From NCBI GenBank assembly GCA_041653875.1, contig JBAZEM010000001.1, forward strand, positions 124,001-188,000: a stretch of DNA of 64,000 nucleotides, in the 5' to 3' direction. Positions 1-8,936 of this stretch are shown one piece after another. Both the position numbers and the translations under genes were made by a program. The DNA comes from VSJD01 sp041653875. Its GTDB lineage: Bacteria > Verrucomicrobiota > Kiritimatiellia > JAAZAB01. Under the pieces are notes generated by a model, which was not told the DNA's origin, did no database searches, and saw only the letters and a program-made list of their open reading frames with translations. Every line of letters starts with the position of its first letter. Within the stretch, counting starts at the first letter, position 1.

Positions 1-180
1 TGCTCGGAATATTCGCGGCAGGCTTTTCAGAAACACGGGATGCTGGGCCTGGCGCTCACGGCGGACCGCTTTTTCCGCGAGCCCGGCGTGGTGGCGGCCG
101 CCGAGCATCCCGTGGATGTGAATGGAAAATGGCGTTATGCCGATCCGCTCAGCGATCACGATTGGTGGCTGGATCCGTGA
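1..180 (+). CDS. yidD: Membrane protein insertion efficiency factor YidD (C-terminal part)
   Basis: The frame is open from the left edge and ends at TGA 178-180, giving 59 residues. It begins CSEYSRQAFQKHGMLG, which matches the CSEYAxxAxxxHG core of the YidD/DUF37 family, small membrane-associated proteins that assist YidC-dependent insertion of membrane proteins. The tail (DPLSDHDWWLDP) is longer than in the E. coli protein, as in some other phyla. The N-terminal half, with the amphipathic helix, lies outside the window. The next gene also encodes a membrane protein. Identification rests on this one motif block. Confidence 0.75.
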   Translation, partial: CSEYSRQAFQKHGMLGLALTADRFFREPGVVAAAEHPVDVNGKWRYADPLSDHDWWLDP

Positions 181-311
181 TGAAGGAAGAAAAAAGCTCT
201 TTGTTCTTTGCGGATCAGACTTGGTTCTTCGTTTTAGATATGTTGCAGTCGTGCTTATGCCTGCCTGCCAAAGCAATTGGGCGGCGGGTGAAGCGCGGGG
301 GAGGCGGAAAC

Positions 312-1220
312 ATGATGTTGCGAATCCTGGAATGGCGGATGAAACTAATCGTTTTTCTGATTTTAATAACGGGAGTCATGGCAGGTCTTGCCGGGGCGCA
401 AACGAATACCGTTGCTGTGCCGGCGCCGGGACTGCGTCTGGCGCAGGAACTTTCCGGCGAGGGTCAGCATGGGCCCGCGGCGTTGGAGTATCGCCGGCTG
501 GCGTTGAGCGAAACCCAGTCCCAGGCGCGCGGCGGATTGTTCTGGGCGGCCGCCTATGAATATACCCAGTCCCGGCAATGGAACCTGGCGCCGGAATTGC
601 TGGATCGGGCGGAGGATAGCGATCGTGACCTTAAGCCCGTGGCGCTGTTATTGCGCGCGGAAGTTGCCTCCGCCGCGAAAAAGCATGATGAGGCGGTGTA
701 TTATCTGCAGAGCGCGGTCGGCGAAGATACCTCTCCCGACATGCGAAAATTCATCGTCCGGCGTGTCGCCGGTGAAAATTTGCGCGCGGGCCGGAGTGAC
801 CAGGCGCGCGCGGCTCTCAGCCAGGCGCCGGGCGGTGAAGCCGCGGCGCTGATGGCGCTGACTGACTACGAACGGGAGCGGGACAAAAGTCCGGTGCTGG
901 GCGGCGTCTTGGGCCTCATTCCCGGACTGGGCTATATGTATTCCGGGGAATATGCCAACGGCTTGCGCAGTCTGATCCTCAACGGGCTGTTCATGGGCGC
1001 CATGGTGTATTCGGGCGTGGAAGACCAGTGGGGCGCCTTTGCCGTGATTTCCTTCTTCGAAATCACCTGGTATAGCGGAAGCATTTACGGCGGCATTGAC
1101 GCGGCCCAGCGCTACAACCGCGCCCGGCAGGAGCGCTGTCTGGAGGCCGTGCAAGGCCCGGCCGCGTTTGCCCCGGATTTCAAGCGGCTGCCGGTCGTCT
1201 CCCTCCAGTTCCGGTTCTGA
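312..1220 (+). CDS. Secreted TPR-like protein with C-terminal membrane domain (DUF5683/TM2-like)
   Basis: 302 residues from ATG 312, chosen because GGGGAGGCGG precedes it and the N-terminus then forms a signal peptide (about residues 10-30, MKLIVFLILITGVMAGLAGA). Residues about 35-180 are alpha-helical and TPR-like, with many Ala and Leu. Residues about 195-275 hold GLIPGLGYMYSGEYANG followed by hydrophobic segments, the GxxPGxGxxYxGxxxxG pattern of DUF5683/TM2-type membrane proteins. The position just after yidD suggests a shared envelope role, but no function is known. An upstream in-frame ATG at 129 would lose the signal peptide and overlap yidD, so it was rejected. Confidence 0.7.
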   Translation: MMLRILEWRMKLIVFLILITGVMAGLAGAQTNTVAVPAPGLRLAQELSGEGQHGPAALEYRRLALSETQSQARGGLFWAAAYEYTQSRQWNLAPELLDRAEDSDRDLKPVALLLRAEVASAAKKHDEAVYYLQSAVGEDTSPDMRKFIVRRVAGENLRAGRSDQARAALSQAPGGEAAALMALTDYERERDKSPVLGGVLGLIPGLGYMYSGEYANGLRSLILNGLFMGAMVYSGVEDQWGAFAVISFFEITWYSGSIYGGIDAAQRYNRARQERCLEAVQGPAAFAPDFKRLPVVSLQFRF

Positions 1221-1304
1221 AATCAGAAGTCAGAGATCGACAAGTCAGACTATGTCTTCATTTTGCCTTGTTGACGATGCGGCGCTTGGGTTACAATGCC
1301 GGCC

Positions 1305-1521
1305 ATGAAAGCGGTCGCCGAACTCTTGAATGAAATGCGTGGCGCGGGCCGACTACCTCGCTGTCCTGGCGCTTAGTGTCGGACGGGCCAAGGACTTTGC
1401 GCGAATCCTGGCTTCGATCGAGAGCGGAAGCGTTTCGCCGGAGAGGATCATGGAACTTGCCGGACGCCACGGGCTTTCCGATACCTGGCGCCGTTTTAAG
1501 ACGAGGTTTCTGGATGAATGA
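1305..1521 (+). pseudogene. Remnant of a small nucleotidyltransferase-like protein, middle deleted
   Basis: ATG 1305 opens a frame reading MKAVAELLNEMRGAG and then shifts. The continuation DYLAVLALSVGRAKDFARILASIESG runs in another frame to TGA 1521. The two pieces look like the first and last parts of one longer protein whose central (nucleotidyltransferase-like) region was lost with a frame change; this reading is from memory of similar proteins. The stop overlaps the start of the next small gene, as in a two-gene unit. A 63-residue protein from ATG 1330 is possible but less convincing. Confidence 0.45.
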
Positions 1522-1714
1522 TGCGCGCGCATTGTTGGAGCGGCAGGCGGCGTGGCAGAAAACGCGCGCGCGTCTTTCCTGGAGCGAAAAGATCCGTCAA
1601 ACGGAGGTTCTGCGCGACACGCTCTTGAGCTTGCGCCGCACACGGCCGGGTCGGATAAAAACAGGTAATTGGGGATGTTGCGCAACCAAATTTGGCCGAG
1701 GGATGAGGTTGTAG
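1514..1714 (+). CDS. Small hypothetical partner protein (66 aa)
   Basis: ATG 1514 overlaps the end of the preceding remnant by 8 bp, which implies translational coupling. The product starts MNDARALLERQAAWQKTR and is charged and helical. The last ~20 codons look like noise, and the stop TAG (1712-1714) lies in a fragment of the 59-bp palindrome repeat, so the original 3' end has probably been replaced. No domain recognised. With the upstream gene broken, this gene may itself be non-functional. Confidence 0.45.
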   Translation: MNDARALLERQAAWQKTRARLSWSEKIRQTEVLRDTLLSLRRTRPGRIKTGNWGCCATKFGRGMRL

Positions 1715-1732
1715 CGGCCGTTCGATAGAACT
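1709..1732 (+). repeat. Fragment of the 59-bp palindromic repeat
   Basis: GTAGCGGCCGTTCGATAGAAC matches one arm of the repeat at 35434-35492 with one difference. It lies between the small ORF and the glycosyltransferase and supplies the stop codon of the former. Confidence 0.6.
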
Positions 1733-1747
1733 CAGAGGAGAACCACG

Positions 1748-2737
1748 ATGGATGTTTCCGTCATTGTGCCGGTTTATAACGAGGTGGAAAACGTGGAGCG
1801 GCTGTGCGCCAAGTTGCACGCTTCGCTCGCCCGGATTGGACGCGCCTACGAGCTGATTCTCGTGGATGACGGCAGTCGGGATGGGACCTGGGAAAAATTA
1901 AAGGAACAGGCGGCCAGGATTCCGCACCTGCGCTTGATCCGACTGCGGCGCAACTTCGGGCAGACCGCCGCCATGAGCGCCGGCATGCATCAGGCCAAAG
2001 GCGAAATCATGGTCACGCTGGATGCCGACCTGCAGAACGATCCCGACGATATTCCGCTCCTGCTGGAGCGCATGGATCGCGGTTTCGACGTGGTCAGCGG
2101 CTGGCGCAAAGACCGCAAGGACCCTTTTATCAATCGTCGTCTGCCCTCCATTATCGCCAACGCGCTGATCAGCCGGGTCACGGGTGTGCCCATCCATGAT
2201 TTCGGCTGCACGCTCAAGGCCTATCGCCGCGAAGTGCTTGAAAACGTCGAGCTGTACGGCGAGATGCACCGCTTCATTCCGGCCCTGGCCAGTTGGGTGG
2301 GCGGGAGCGTGGATGAAGTCGTTGTGCGCCATTATCCGCGGGAGTTCGGCAAATCCAAGTATGGCCTGTCCCGCATCGTGCGGGTGGTGCTCGATCTCTT
2401 TACGGTTTCGTTCCTGCTGCGCTACAGCCGCAGTCCCATCCAGATTTTCGGCCGCATCGGGTTGTTCCTGGGCGTGCCGGGCCTGCTGATGCTCGCCGGG
2501 ATGGTGTTGGCCAACTTCTCCTATCACGTTTTCGGCACCCATTTCGCCGCCGATCTCCTCAAGCGTCCGTTCTGGGTCATGACTTCCTTCATGCTGATTT
2601 TTTTCGGGATCCAGTTCGTCTGCATGGGCATCCTCGCGGAACTCCAGATTCGAACGTATCACGAATCCCAGGGTAAAAAGATTTATGTCATCAAGGAAGT
2701 CTTCGATCATGGGGTCAGTCCTACAAATAACAAATAA
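1748..2737 (+). CDS. GT2 glycosyltransferase, polyprenyl-phosphate sugar transferase type
   Basis: 329 residues; AGAGGAG lies about 7 bases before ATG 1748. VIVPVYNEVENVERL opens the GT-A fold, VDDGSRDGTW and DADLQNDPDDI are the nucleotide-sugar and metal-binding motifs, and the glycosyltransferase domain spans about 1-225. Two membrane segments follow (about 237-262 and 272-298), the architecture of DPM1/ArnC/GtrB-like enzymes that load a sugar onto a polyprenyl phosphate at the inner membrane. The last residues (HGVSPTNNK) and the stop codon are encoded by a repeat element, not by the original gene. Confidence 0.85.
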   Translation: MDVSVIVPVYNEVENVERLCAKLHASLARIGRAYELILVDDGSRDGTWEKLKEQAARIPHLRLIRLRRNFGQTAAMSAGMHQAKGEIMVTLDADLQNDPDDIPLLLERMDRGFDVVSGWRKDRKDPFINRRLPSIIANALISRVTGVPIHDFGCTLKAYRREVLENVELYGEMHRFIPALASWVGGSVDEVVVRHYPREFGKSKYGLSRIVRVVLDLFTVSFLLRYSRSPIQIFGRIGLFLGVPGLLMLAGMVLANFSYHVFGTHFAADLLKRPFWVMTSFMLIFFGIQFVCMGILAELQIRTYHESQGKKIYVIKEVFDHGVSPTNNK

Positions 2738-2844
2738 CCTTGAATGATATTGGGGGAATGATCGTGGTGTCCCAAAATGGCGCGGCTGGAATCGAAATGG
2801 AACGAGGCCCAATGACGTTATTGCTTATTTGTAGGACTGACCCC
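2711..2844. repeat. 134-bp element with 20-bp perfect terminal inverted repeats (copy 1)
   Basis: The ends GGGGTCAGTCCTACAAATAA (2711-2730) and its exact reverse complement (2825-2844) enclose a non-coding core. Pairing extends to 25 of 27 bases. A second copy lies at 6752-6882. The left end overlaps the glycosyltransferase gene and provides its last nine codons and stop. The ends resemble sequences I associate with REP-type tyrosine transposases (RAYT), but no transposase is adjacent, so this would be a non-autonomous copy. Confidence 0.8.
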
Positions 2845-2876
2845 TTGGTTCGCTTTGTGCCTGAATAATTACCATC

Positions 2877-3776
2877 ATGCATCCGGCCCTTTCAGGAAAC
2901 GCTGCCGCTCTCGCCGATTCGTTCGCCCCGGCGCAGGTTCCCGGCGCTTTGTTCGTTTCGATCGGTCTTTATTTCCTCCTGATGCTCTCCGGCGTCGGCA
3001 TTGACCTGGCAGTGCTGACGCGGGCCCTGGCGCGGCCGCTGGACTGGGAGCGGCGCGTGGCCTGGATAAAGGACCGGCCGTGGAGCTGGCGCGCGGCGGG
3101 CTGGGTGGCGCTCATTTTGATCTGTATCCAGCTGGCGGTCGCGGGTATTTATCGAACGCTGTCGGCCTTGGGCTGGTTGCACGGGGATGAGCCGGAGTCT
3201 TTGCATGCCCTGATCCAGGGCCTTGTTTTGCATACGGCCTGCCTGGTGATCCTGGTGTTGGTCCTGCGAGCCAAGGCCTGGACCTGGGCTCAGGCGTTCG
3301 GTTTGCAGGCGCAAGGGCTGGTTCGGCGCTTGGGCGCGGGCATGGCGTTTTATGCCGGGATATTGCCGCTTTTCTTTTTTGCCGCCGTCCTTTCCCGGCT
3401 GGTCATGCTGATCGTCGGCTACCCGGTTACGATCCAGGACGTGATGTTGATTTTCCTGGAGCCGCAATCGTTCGGGAGCCTGCTGGCCCTGCTGGGTCTG
3501 GCGATGATTGTCGCGCCGGCGGCCGAGGAAATCATGTTCCGGGGCATCCTCCTGCCGTTGCTCATGAAGCGCATGGGCGTCGGGGCGGCCGTGGCACTGT
3601 CCTCGGCCCTGTTTGCGCTGATCCATTTGCATGCGCCGTCGTTTTTCCCGCTGTTTGTGCTCGCGACGGGTTTGGCGTTGGCCTATATTTACACCGGTTC
3701 CCTCTGGACGCCGATCGTGATGCATGCCTTGTTTAACGGCATGAACTTGGCGATCCTGTTGCTGGCAACGAACTGA
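2877..3776 (+). CDS. CPBP family intramembrane glutamic endopeptidase (CAAX protease-like)
   Basis: 299 residues with about eight hydrophobic segments. The family motifs are present: EEIMFRG (EExxxR, about residue 219), the His-containing FALIHLHAPSFF block, and MHALFNGMN near the end. CPBP/Abi proteases cut within membranes; bacterial members act in bacteriocin immunity or protein processing, or are unknown. It starts just after a repeat element, with no clear ribosome binding site before ATG 2877. The substrate cannot be inferred. Confidence 0.85.
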   Translation: MHPALSGNAAALADSFAPAQVPGALFVSIGLYFLLMLSGVGIDLAVLTRALARPLDWERRVAWIKDRPWSWRAAGWVALILICIQLAVAGIYRTLSALGWLHGDEPESLHALIQGLVLHTACLVILVLVLRAKAWTWAQAFGLQAQGLVRRLGAGMAFYAGILPLFFFAAVLSRLVMLIVGYPVTIQDVMLIFLEPQSFGSLLALLGLAMIVAPAAEEIMFRGILLPLLMKRMGVGAAVALSSALFALIHLHAPSFFPLFVLATGLALAYIYTGSLWTPIVMHALFNGMNLAILLLATN

Positions 3777-3787
3777 CCGGAAAAAGA

Positions 3788-3938
3788 GTATGGGAGTACG
3801 GGCGTCTGGGAGTATGGGAGTAAAAGATTGTCCTTAAATTGGTTTTCTCGTAAATGGCATGAGTAATTCAACGTGTATCTCTTATTTGCGATTATTCTTG
3901 AGAAACGCCCCCACATCCATACCCCCATACTCCCATAC
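3788..3938. repeat. Short repeats GTATGGGAG in both orientations
   Basis: GTATGGGAG occurs at 3788 and again within 3812-3820 on the plus strand, and as CTCCCATAC at 3930-3938, just before mtnA. The facing copies could pair across about 130 bases of AT-rich sequence. It looks like an intergenic repeat rather than a defined regulator; no promoter was identified in this gap. Confidence 0.4.
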
Positions 3939-3944
3939 GTAATT

Positions 3945-5036
<1,092 letters not shown>

Positions 5037-5092
5037 TTGAACGCTAAGGAATTTTTCGCCAAAGGCGGATCCGCCTACGGCGGACAATCTAT

Positions 5093-5184
5093 GTAGAGCC
5101 GGTTTTTCCGCCATAGGCGGATCCGCCTCCGGCGGAATACCGGCTATCCTGTGCCGAAGATAGCCGACGTAAAGTCGGCTCTAC
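5093..5184 (+). repeat. 92-bp dispersed hairpin repeat (copy 1)
   Basis: Begins GTAGAGCCGG and ends CCGGCTCTAC-like (GTCGGCTCTAC); the ends are complementary, and internal GGCGGATCCGCC palindromes form further stems. A related GGCGGATCCGCC segment precedes it from about 5056. Other copies lie at 18802-18893, 32791-32882 and 58906-58986, always between genes. The function is unknown. Confidence 0.85.
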
Positions 5185-5230
5185 ATGAAAGTTGCCTTGC
5201 TACGTGGTCTAACTTATTCGCCAAAACATT

Positions 5231-6778
5231 ATGCGCGTTTTATTCGTCAAGCACGATCCCTCCTACGCTGAGCCCCTGGGCCTGATGCAGCTTTCGGCCG
5301 CGCTCAAGGCCGCCGGTCACGAGACCAGATTGATCTTTTCGTATCAACCGGACGTGTTGGTCAAAGTCCAGGCTTATCGTCCCGGGGTGATTGCCTATAG
5401 CTCGACCACCGGGGTCCATCGTACCTATGCCGCCATCAATCGCTGGCTCAAACGCCGCGCCGGATTTCCATTTTTTGCCGCCTTTGGCGGGCCGCATGTG
5501 ACCTATTTCCCCGAATTCCTGGAGCAAAATCCGGAGGTGGATGGCATTTGCCGGGGAGAGGGGGATGAGGCCTTGCCGGAACTGGCCGACAATCTGGCTG
5601 CCGGGCGGGACATTCGCCACATTCTAAACTGGCGCATCCGCGCCGATGGGGTAATCCACGAAAATGAGGTGCGTCCGCTGGTTGCGGACCTGAACCGATT
5701 GCCGTTTCCTGACCGTGAAATACTCTATCAGGCCGATCCTTACCTCGGCCGGTTCGGGCTGAAACGATTTCTGGCCTCGCGCGGCTGTCCGTTCCATTGT
5801 TCCTATTGCTTCAATCATTTGTTCAATCGCCTGTATCAGGGCAAAGGCGAGATTGTGCGGCACATATCCGCCGGCGCGTTGATCGAGCAGATGGCCCTGG
5901 TCAAAGAGCGTTATGGCCTTAAATTCGTCAAATTCGTGGATGACAATTTCCCCGTCGGCGACGATTTCCTGGAAGAATTTGTCGGCCGTTATCCCAAGCG
6001 GATCGGATGCCCCTTTTTCCTCAACCTGCGGGCCAATTATGTCACCGAGCAGAGCGTGGGCCGCTTAAAAAAGGCCGGCTGTGTCGCCGTCAACATGGCG
6101 GTGGAATCCGGCAACGATTTCATCCGCAACCAGGTCCTCAAACGGCGCATGTCCCGTGAGCAGATTTTGTCGGCCGCGGCCTTGATCAAAAAGCACGGTT
6201 TGATCCTGACCACCCAGAACATCATCGGCAATCCCGGGGAAGATTTTGCCATGGCTTTGGAAACCTACCGCATCAACCTGGAAATGGGGACCGATTTTGC
6301 CGAATGTTTTCTGCTGCAGCCCTATCCGGGAACCGAGATCCGCGCCTATGCCCAGGATACCGGCTGCTATTCCGGCCAGGGCGACTCCATCAGGGAGAGC
6401 TACTGGGTCGCTTCGCCCCTCAAGTTCAAGTCGGCCCAGGAAAAACGACGTATCGAGAACTTCCATAAATTATTTTCCTGCTTGGTGCGGCACCCCCGGC
6501 TTTTCGGCCTGGGCCTGCGATTGACCGGCGTACGGCCTAATCGGTTGTTAGTCTTCTTCCAGCGTTATTACGATATGCTGGTGATCAAACGGGTGGTCAT
6601 GCCGGTGCGTTTCAGTCTGATGGATTACTGGATCAATATCGGACGGGTGGGGTCGTTCGTGACCAATTTCATTTTGGCCGAAAAGAAGAAGCCCTGGGAA
6701 GGCGAGGGTGAAGACAGAGATCAGAAGTCAGAGGTCAGCAATCAGGATCATGGGGTCAGTCCTACAAATAACAAATAA
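5231..6778 (+). CDS. B12-binding domain radical SAM protein
   Basis: 515 residues. Residues 1-135 form a cobalamin-binding Rossmann domain (MRVLFVKHDPSYAEPLG, FGGPHVTYFPEF). SRGCPFHCSYC (about 183-193) is the CxxxCxxC site for the SAM-bound 4Fe-4S cluster, followed by a radical-SAM barrel with NIIGNPGED. This is the BchE/HpnP-like class, which carries out methylations or other radical chemistry; the substrate cannot be told. The final 20 or so residues (from DRDQKSEVSNQ) come from dispersed repeats, including the 131-bp element that supplies the stop. Confidence 0.85.
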   Translation: MRVLFVKHDPSYAEPLGLMQLSAALKAAGHETRLIFSYQPDVLVKVQAYRPGVIAYSSTTGVHRTYAAINRWLKRRAGFPFFAAFGGPHVTYFPEFLEQNPEVDGICRGEGDEALPELADNLAAGRDIRHILNWRIRADGVIHENEVRPLVADLNRLPFPDREILYQADPYLGRFGLKRFLASRGCPFHCSYCFNHLFNRLYQGKGEIVRHISAGALIEQMALVKERYGLKFVKFVDDNFPVGDDFLEEFVGRYPKRIGCPFFLNLRANYVTEQSVGRLKKAGCVAVNMAVESGNDFIRNQVLKRRMSREQILSAAALIKKHGLILTTQNIIGNPGEDFAMALETYRINLEMGTDFAECFLLQPYPGTEIRAYAQDTGCYSGQGDSIRESYWVASPLKFKSAQEKRRIENFHKLFSCLVRHPRLFGLGLRLTGVRPNRLLVFFQRYYDMLVIKRVVMPVRFSLMDYWINIGRVGSFVTNFILAEKKKPWEGEGEDRDQKSEVSNQDHGVSPTNNK

Positions 6779-6882
6779 GCTTGAATGATATGGGGAAATA
6801 ATCGTGATGGCCCAAAATGGCAGATGGAATTGAAATGGGGCAAGATTCAATGACGTTATTGCTTATTTGTAGGACTGACCCC
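6752..6882. repeat. 131-bp element with 20-bp terminal inverted repeats (copy 2)
   Basis: Nearly identical to 2711-2844, with small internal deletions. The flanks are also similar (GATCAT before, TTGGTT after), so the mobile unit or its target may be slightly longer. As in copy 1 it overlaps the 3' end of the gene before it and encodes HGVSPTNNK plus the stop. Confidence 0.8.
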
Positions 6883-6899
6883 TTGGTTTGATTATTTTT

Positions 6900-7934
6900 A
6901 TGGTAAGAAAACGAATACAAACCGTGGGTGACATTGGCGAGCTGGACATGATCCGGCGCTTGGTTCAAGTTCTGCCTGCCCGCAATGCTACGCATAGCGT
7001 TGCAGGCGGGCCGGCGCGCGCCGATGTGGTGGCGGGGCCGGGCGACGATTGCGCCGTGGTGCGGCCGGCGGGCGATGCGCGTTACGATTACCTGCTTAAA
7101 TCCGATCCCGTGATCGAGGGCGTGCATTTCGATCGGACGACGCCCGGCGCGTCCGTGGGCCATAAAGCGCTGGCGCGCGTGCTGAGCGATATCGCCGCCA
7201 TGGGCGGGGAGCCGCTCTGGGCGCTTGTAAATCTCGTGGCGCCGCCGGCCATGTCCGTGGCGCGGGTGATGGGAATTTATGCCGGCCTGCGTAAGCTGGC
7301 CCGTCGTTGGCGGGTGGCCATTGTCGGCGGCGACGTGGCGCGCGGGCCGCGCCTGGAAGCGCATGTGTTTGGCGTGGGCCGCGTGCCACGGGGGCAGGCC
7401 GTTTTGCGCTCCGGCGCGCACCCCGGCGATTGGCTGTTCGTCACCGGCGCGCTTGGCGGCAGTCGCCGCGGCAAACACCTGGTGTTCCAGCCGCGCCTGG
7501 CGGAAGGCCGCTGGCTCCAACGCCGGGCTTTAGCCACGGCCATGATTGATCTCAGCGATGGACTGGCGGCCGATCTCCGGCATCTCATCCGGCAAAGCCG
7601 GGTGGGGGCCGAGTTGTTTTTGGCGTCCATTCCCCTGACGCCGGAGGTCGAGCGTTCGGCCGCGCGGCGAACTGCCCCGCGAAGCGCTGGGCAGGTTTAC
7701 CCCGCTCCGCGCGGGGCCTTGCGGCACGCCTTTTGCGACGGCGAGGACTACGAATTGTTGTTTGCCGTGTCGCCGGCCAACGCGGCGAGTTTGATCCGGG
7801 CCTGGCCCAAAATTTTCAGGACGCCATGCGCGTCCATCGGCCGGATCACAGATCGCCGTGGCGTTGTCGAATGCGTGGATGCGCGGGGAGGGAAGATGCG
7901 CCTGCAAGCGGCCGGCTATGAACACTTCAGATAA
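6900..7934 (+). CDS. thiL: Thiamine-monophosphate kinase
   Basis: 344 residues from ATG 6900. ThiL phosphorylates thiamine monophosphate to the pyrophosphate cofactor. Visible blocks: GPGDDCAVV, KSDPVIEGVHF, ALARVLSDIAAMGG, MIDLSDGLAADLRHL and EDYELLF. Two insertions are odd. Residues about 26-37 (PARNATHSVAGG) are encoded exactly by a 36-bp dispersed hairpin that keeps the frame, and a GC-rich stretch near 7665-7725 adds about 17 residues before the FCDGEDYELLF block. The 3' end overlaps tsaE by 17 bp, suggesting coupling. Confidence 0.9.
   Translation: MVRKRIQTVGDIGELDMIRRLVQVLPARNATHSVAGGPARADVVAGPGDDCAVVRPAGDARYDYLLKSDPVIEGVHFDRTTPGASVGHKALARVLSDIAAMGGEPLWALVNLVAPPAMSVARVMGIYAGLRKLARRWRVAIVGGDVARGPRLEAHVFGVGRVPRGQAVLRSGAHPGDWLFVTGALGGSRRGKHLVFQPRLAEGRWLQRRALATAMIDLSDGLAADLRHLIRQSRVGAELFLASIPLTPEVERSAARRTAPRSAGQVYPAPRGALRHAFCDGEDYELLFAVSPANAASLIRAWPKIFRTPCASIGRITDRRGVVECVDARGGKMRLQAAGYEHFR
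6975..7010 (+). repeat. 36-bp hairpin repeat (copy 1, inside thiL)
   Basis: CCTGCCCGC ... GCAGGCGGG hairpin, 36 bp. The same length and sequence pattern occurs at 10464-10499, 12153-12188 and, inverted, at 30092-30127 and 42694-42729. Because 36 is divisible by three it adds twelve codons to thiL without a frameshift. Confidence 0.8.
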
Positions 7935-8376
7935 CTATTCCAAAAAAATCATCTCCAAGAGTCCGGAAGAGACCCAGGCTCTGGCCGCGGCCCTCGCCGC
8001 GGAATTGCAGGGCGGCGCCGTGCTGGCCTTGCACGGCGAGTTGGGCAGCGGTAAGACCTGTTTTGTCCAGGGCTTGGCGCGGGCGCTGGGCGTTCGGCAA
8101 CCCGTGACCAGCCCCACCTTTACGATTGTGAACGAATACCACGGCCGACGTCCGTTGATTCATATGGATCTTTACCGGCTCAGCGACCCGGAGGAGCTGT
8201 TAAGCATCGATTTCGAAAATTATCTCGAGACGGAAGGCCTCGTCGTGATCGAATGGGCCGAGCGCTCCGGCAACTGGCTGCCGGGCAACGCCCTGCACAT
8301 TTATTTTGAAACCGGGCCGGAACTTGACCAGCGCGCGATTACTCTCGCTTTCTCGCGTGTGGGCGCCTCCGTCTAA
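7918..8376 (+). CDS. tsaE: tRNA threonylcarbamoyladenosine biosynthesis protein TsaE
   Basis: 152 residues from ATG 7918. GELGSGKT is the Walker A loop, TSPTFTIVNEY and HMDLYRL are family blocks, and VVIEWAER is the Walker B region. TsaE is the small ATPase that drives the TsaB-TsaD complex making t6A37 in tRNAs that read ANN codons. It overlaps the end of thiL, a frequent kind of neighbour. Length matches the family (about 150). Confidence 0.93.
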   Translation: MNTSDNYSKKIISKSPEETQALAAALAAELQGGAVLALHGELGSGKTCFVQGLARALGVRQPVTSPTFTIVNEYHGRRPLIHMDLYRLSDPEELLSIDFENYLETEGLVVIEWAERSGNWLPGNALHIYFETGPELDQRAITLAFSRVGASV

Positions 8377-8440
8377 GGCGCGCCATCTTGCCGGCTAAGC
8401 CGTACATGCGCCCGAAGGACGTCTGGGCCCGCATTGTGAA

Positions 8441-8469
8441 TTGACACCCCCGGCGCATTCGGCAATAAT
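8441..8469 (+). promoter_or_regulatory. Candidate sigma-70-type promoter for gatCAB
   Basis: TTGACA (8441-8446), 17-bp spacer, AATAAT (8464-8469), ending 46 bases before the gatC ATG. The -35 box is perfect and the -10 has five of six consensus bases. Inferred by eye only. Confidence 0.6.
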
Positions 8470-8515
8470 CAACCTCGATTATTTCCGATATCCGGCCACG
8501 GGGTGGAGAAAAAGC

Positions 8516-8821
8516 ATGACGAATTCAACACCGGCGCGCAGCGCCGAGAAAATCGACGTTGCCTATGTCGCCAACCTGGCGCGCATTCAATTGACCGCCG
8601 CCGAACTGCAAACCTTTCAGGCGCAGTTGACGCAGATCGTGGACTACGTCAAAGACCTTGAACATGTGGATATCTCTGCGAGCGAGTCTCTGGCCCAACC
8701 CTCGCGGATCGCCGCCGTGTTGCGCAAGGATGAAGAGCGCGGCGGACTTGAGCGTCAAGTCGTTCTGGCCAACGCCCCCGCGCACGACAACGAACAATTC
8801 CTGGTCCCGAAGATTATGTGA
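8516..8821 (+). CDS. gatC: Asp-tRNA(Asn)/Glu-tRNA(Gln) amidotransferase subunit C
   Basis: 101 residues from ATG 8516, preceded by GGTGGAG. VAYVANLARIQLTAAEL and the YVKDLEHVD segment are typical of GatC, which wraps around and stabilises GatA-GatB. First gene of gatC-gatA-gatB, the normal order. The longer reading from 8441 would start inside the candidate promoter. Confidence 0.92.
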   Translation: MTNSTPARSAEKIDVAYVANLARIQLTAAELQTFQAQLTQIVDYVKDLEHVDISASESLAQPSRIAAVLRKDEERGGLERQVVLANAPAHDNEQFLVPKIM

Positions 8822-8830
8822 TGCAAGTTT

Positions 8831-8891
8831 GTGGCCGCGCCTGTAAAGGCGCGGATGCCTGTGACGGCCGCGGGCTTACGCCCGCGGCCAC
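8831..8891 (+). repeat. GC-rich hairpin pair in the gatC-gatA gap
   Basis: GTGGCCGCGCCTGTAAAGGCGCGG begins the block and CGCGGGCTTACGCCCGCGGCCAC ends it; the outer arms and both inner arms pair. A related GTAGCCGCGCCCGTAAGGGCG block sits at about 41989-42009. Could stabilise or attenuate the transcript, but there is no U-tract, so it is not called a terminator. Confidence 0.5.
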
Positions 8892-8936
8892 ATTAAGCAA
8901 TGGCTGCATTAAACGTCTTATTAAAGAAGGACCGGT

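Noticed and set aside
8831..8891. Intrinsic terminator between gatC and gatA
   Set aside because: The GC hairpins have no U-run, and gatA must be transcribed with gatC; a dispersed hairpin fits better.
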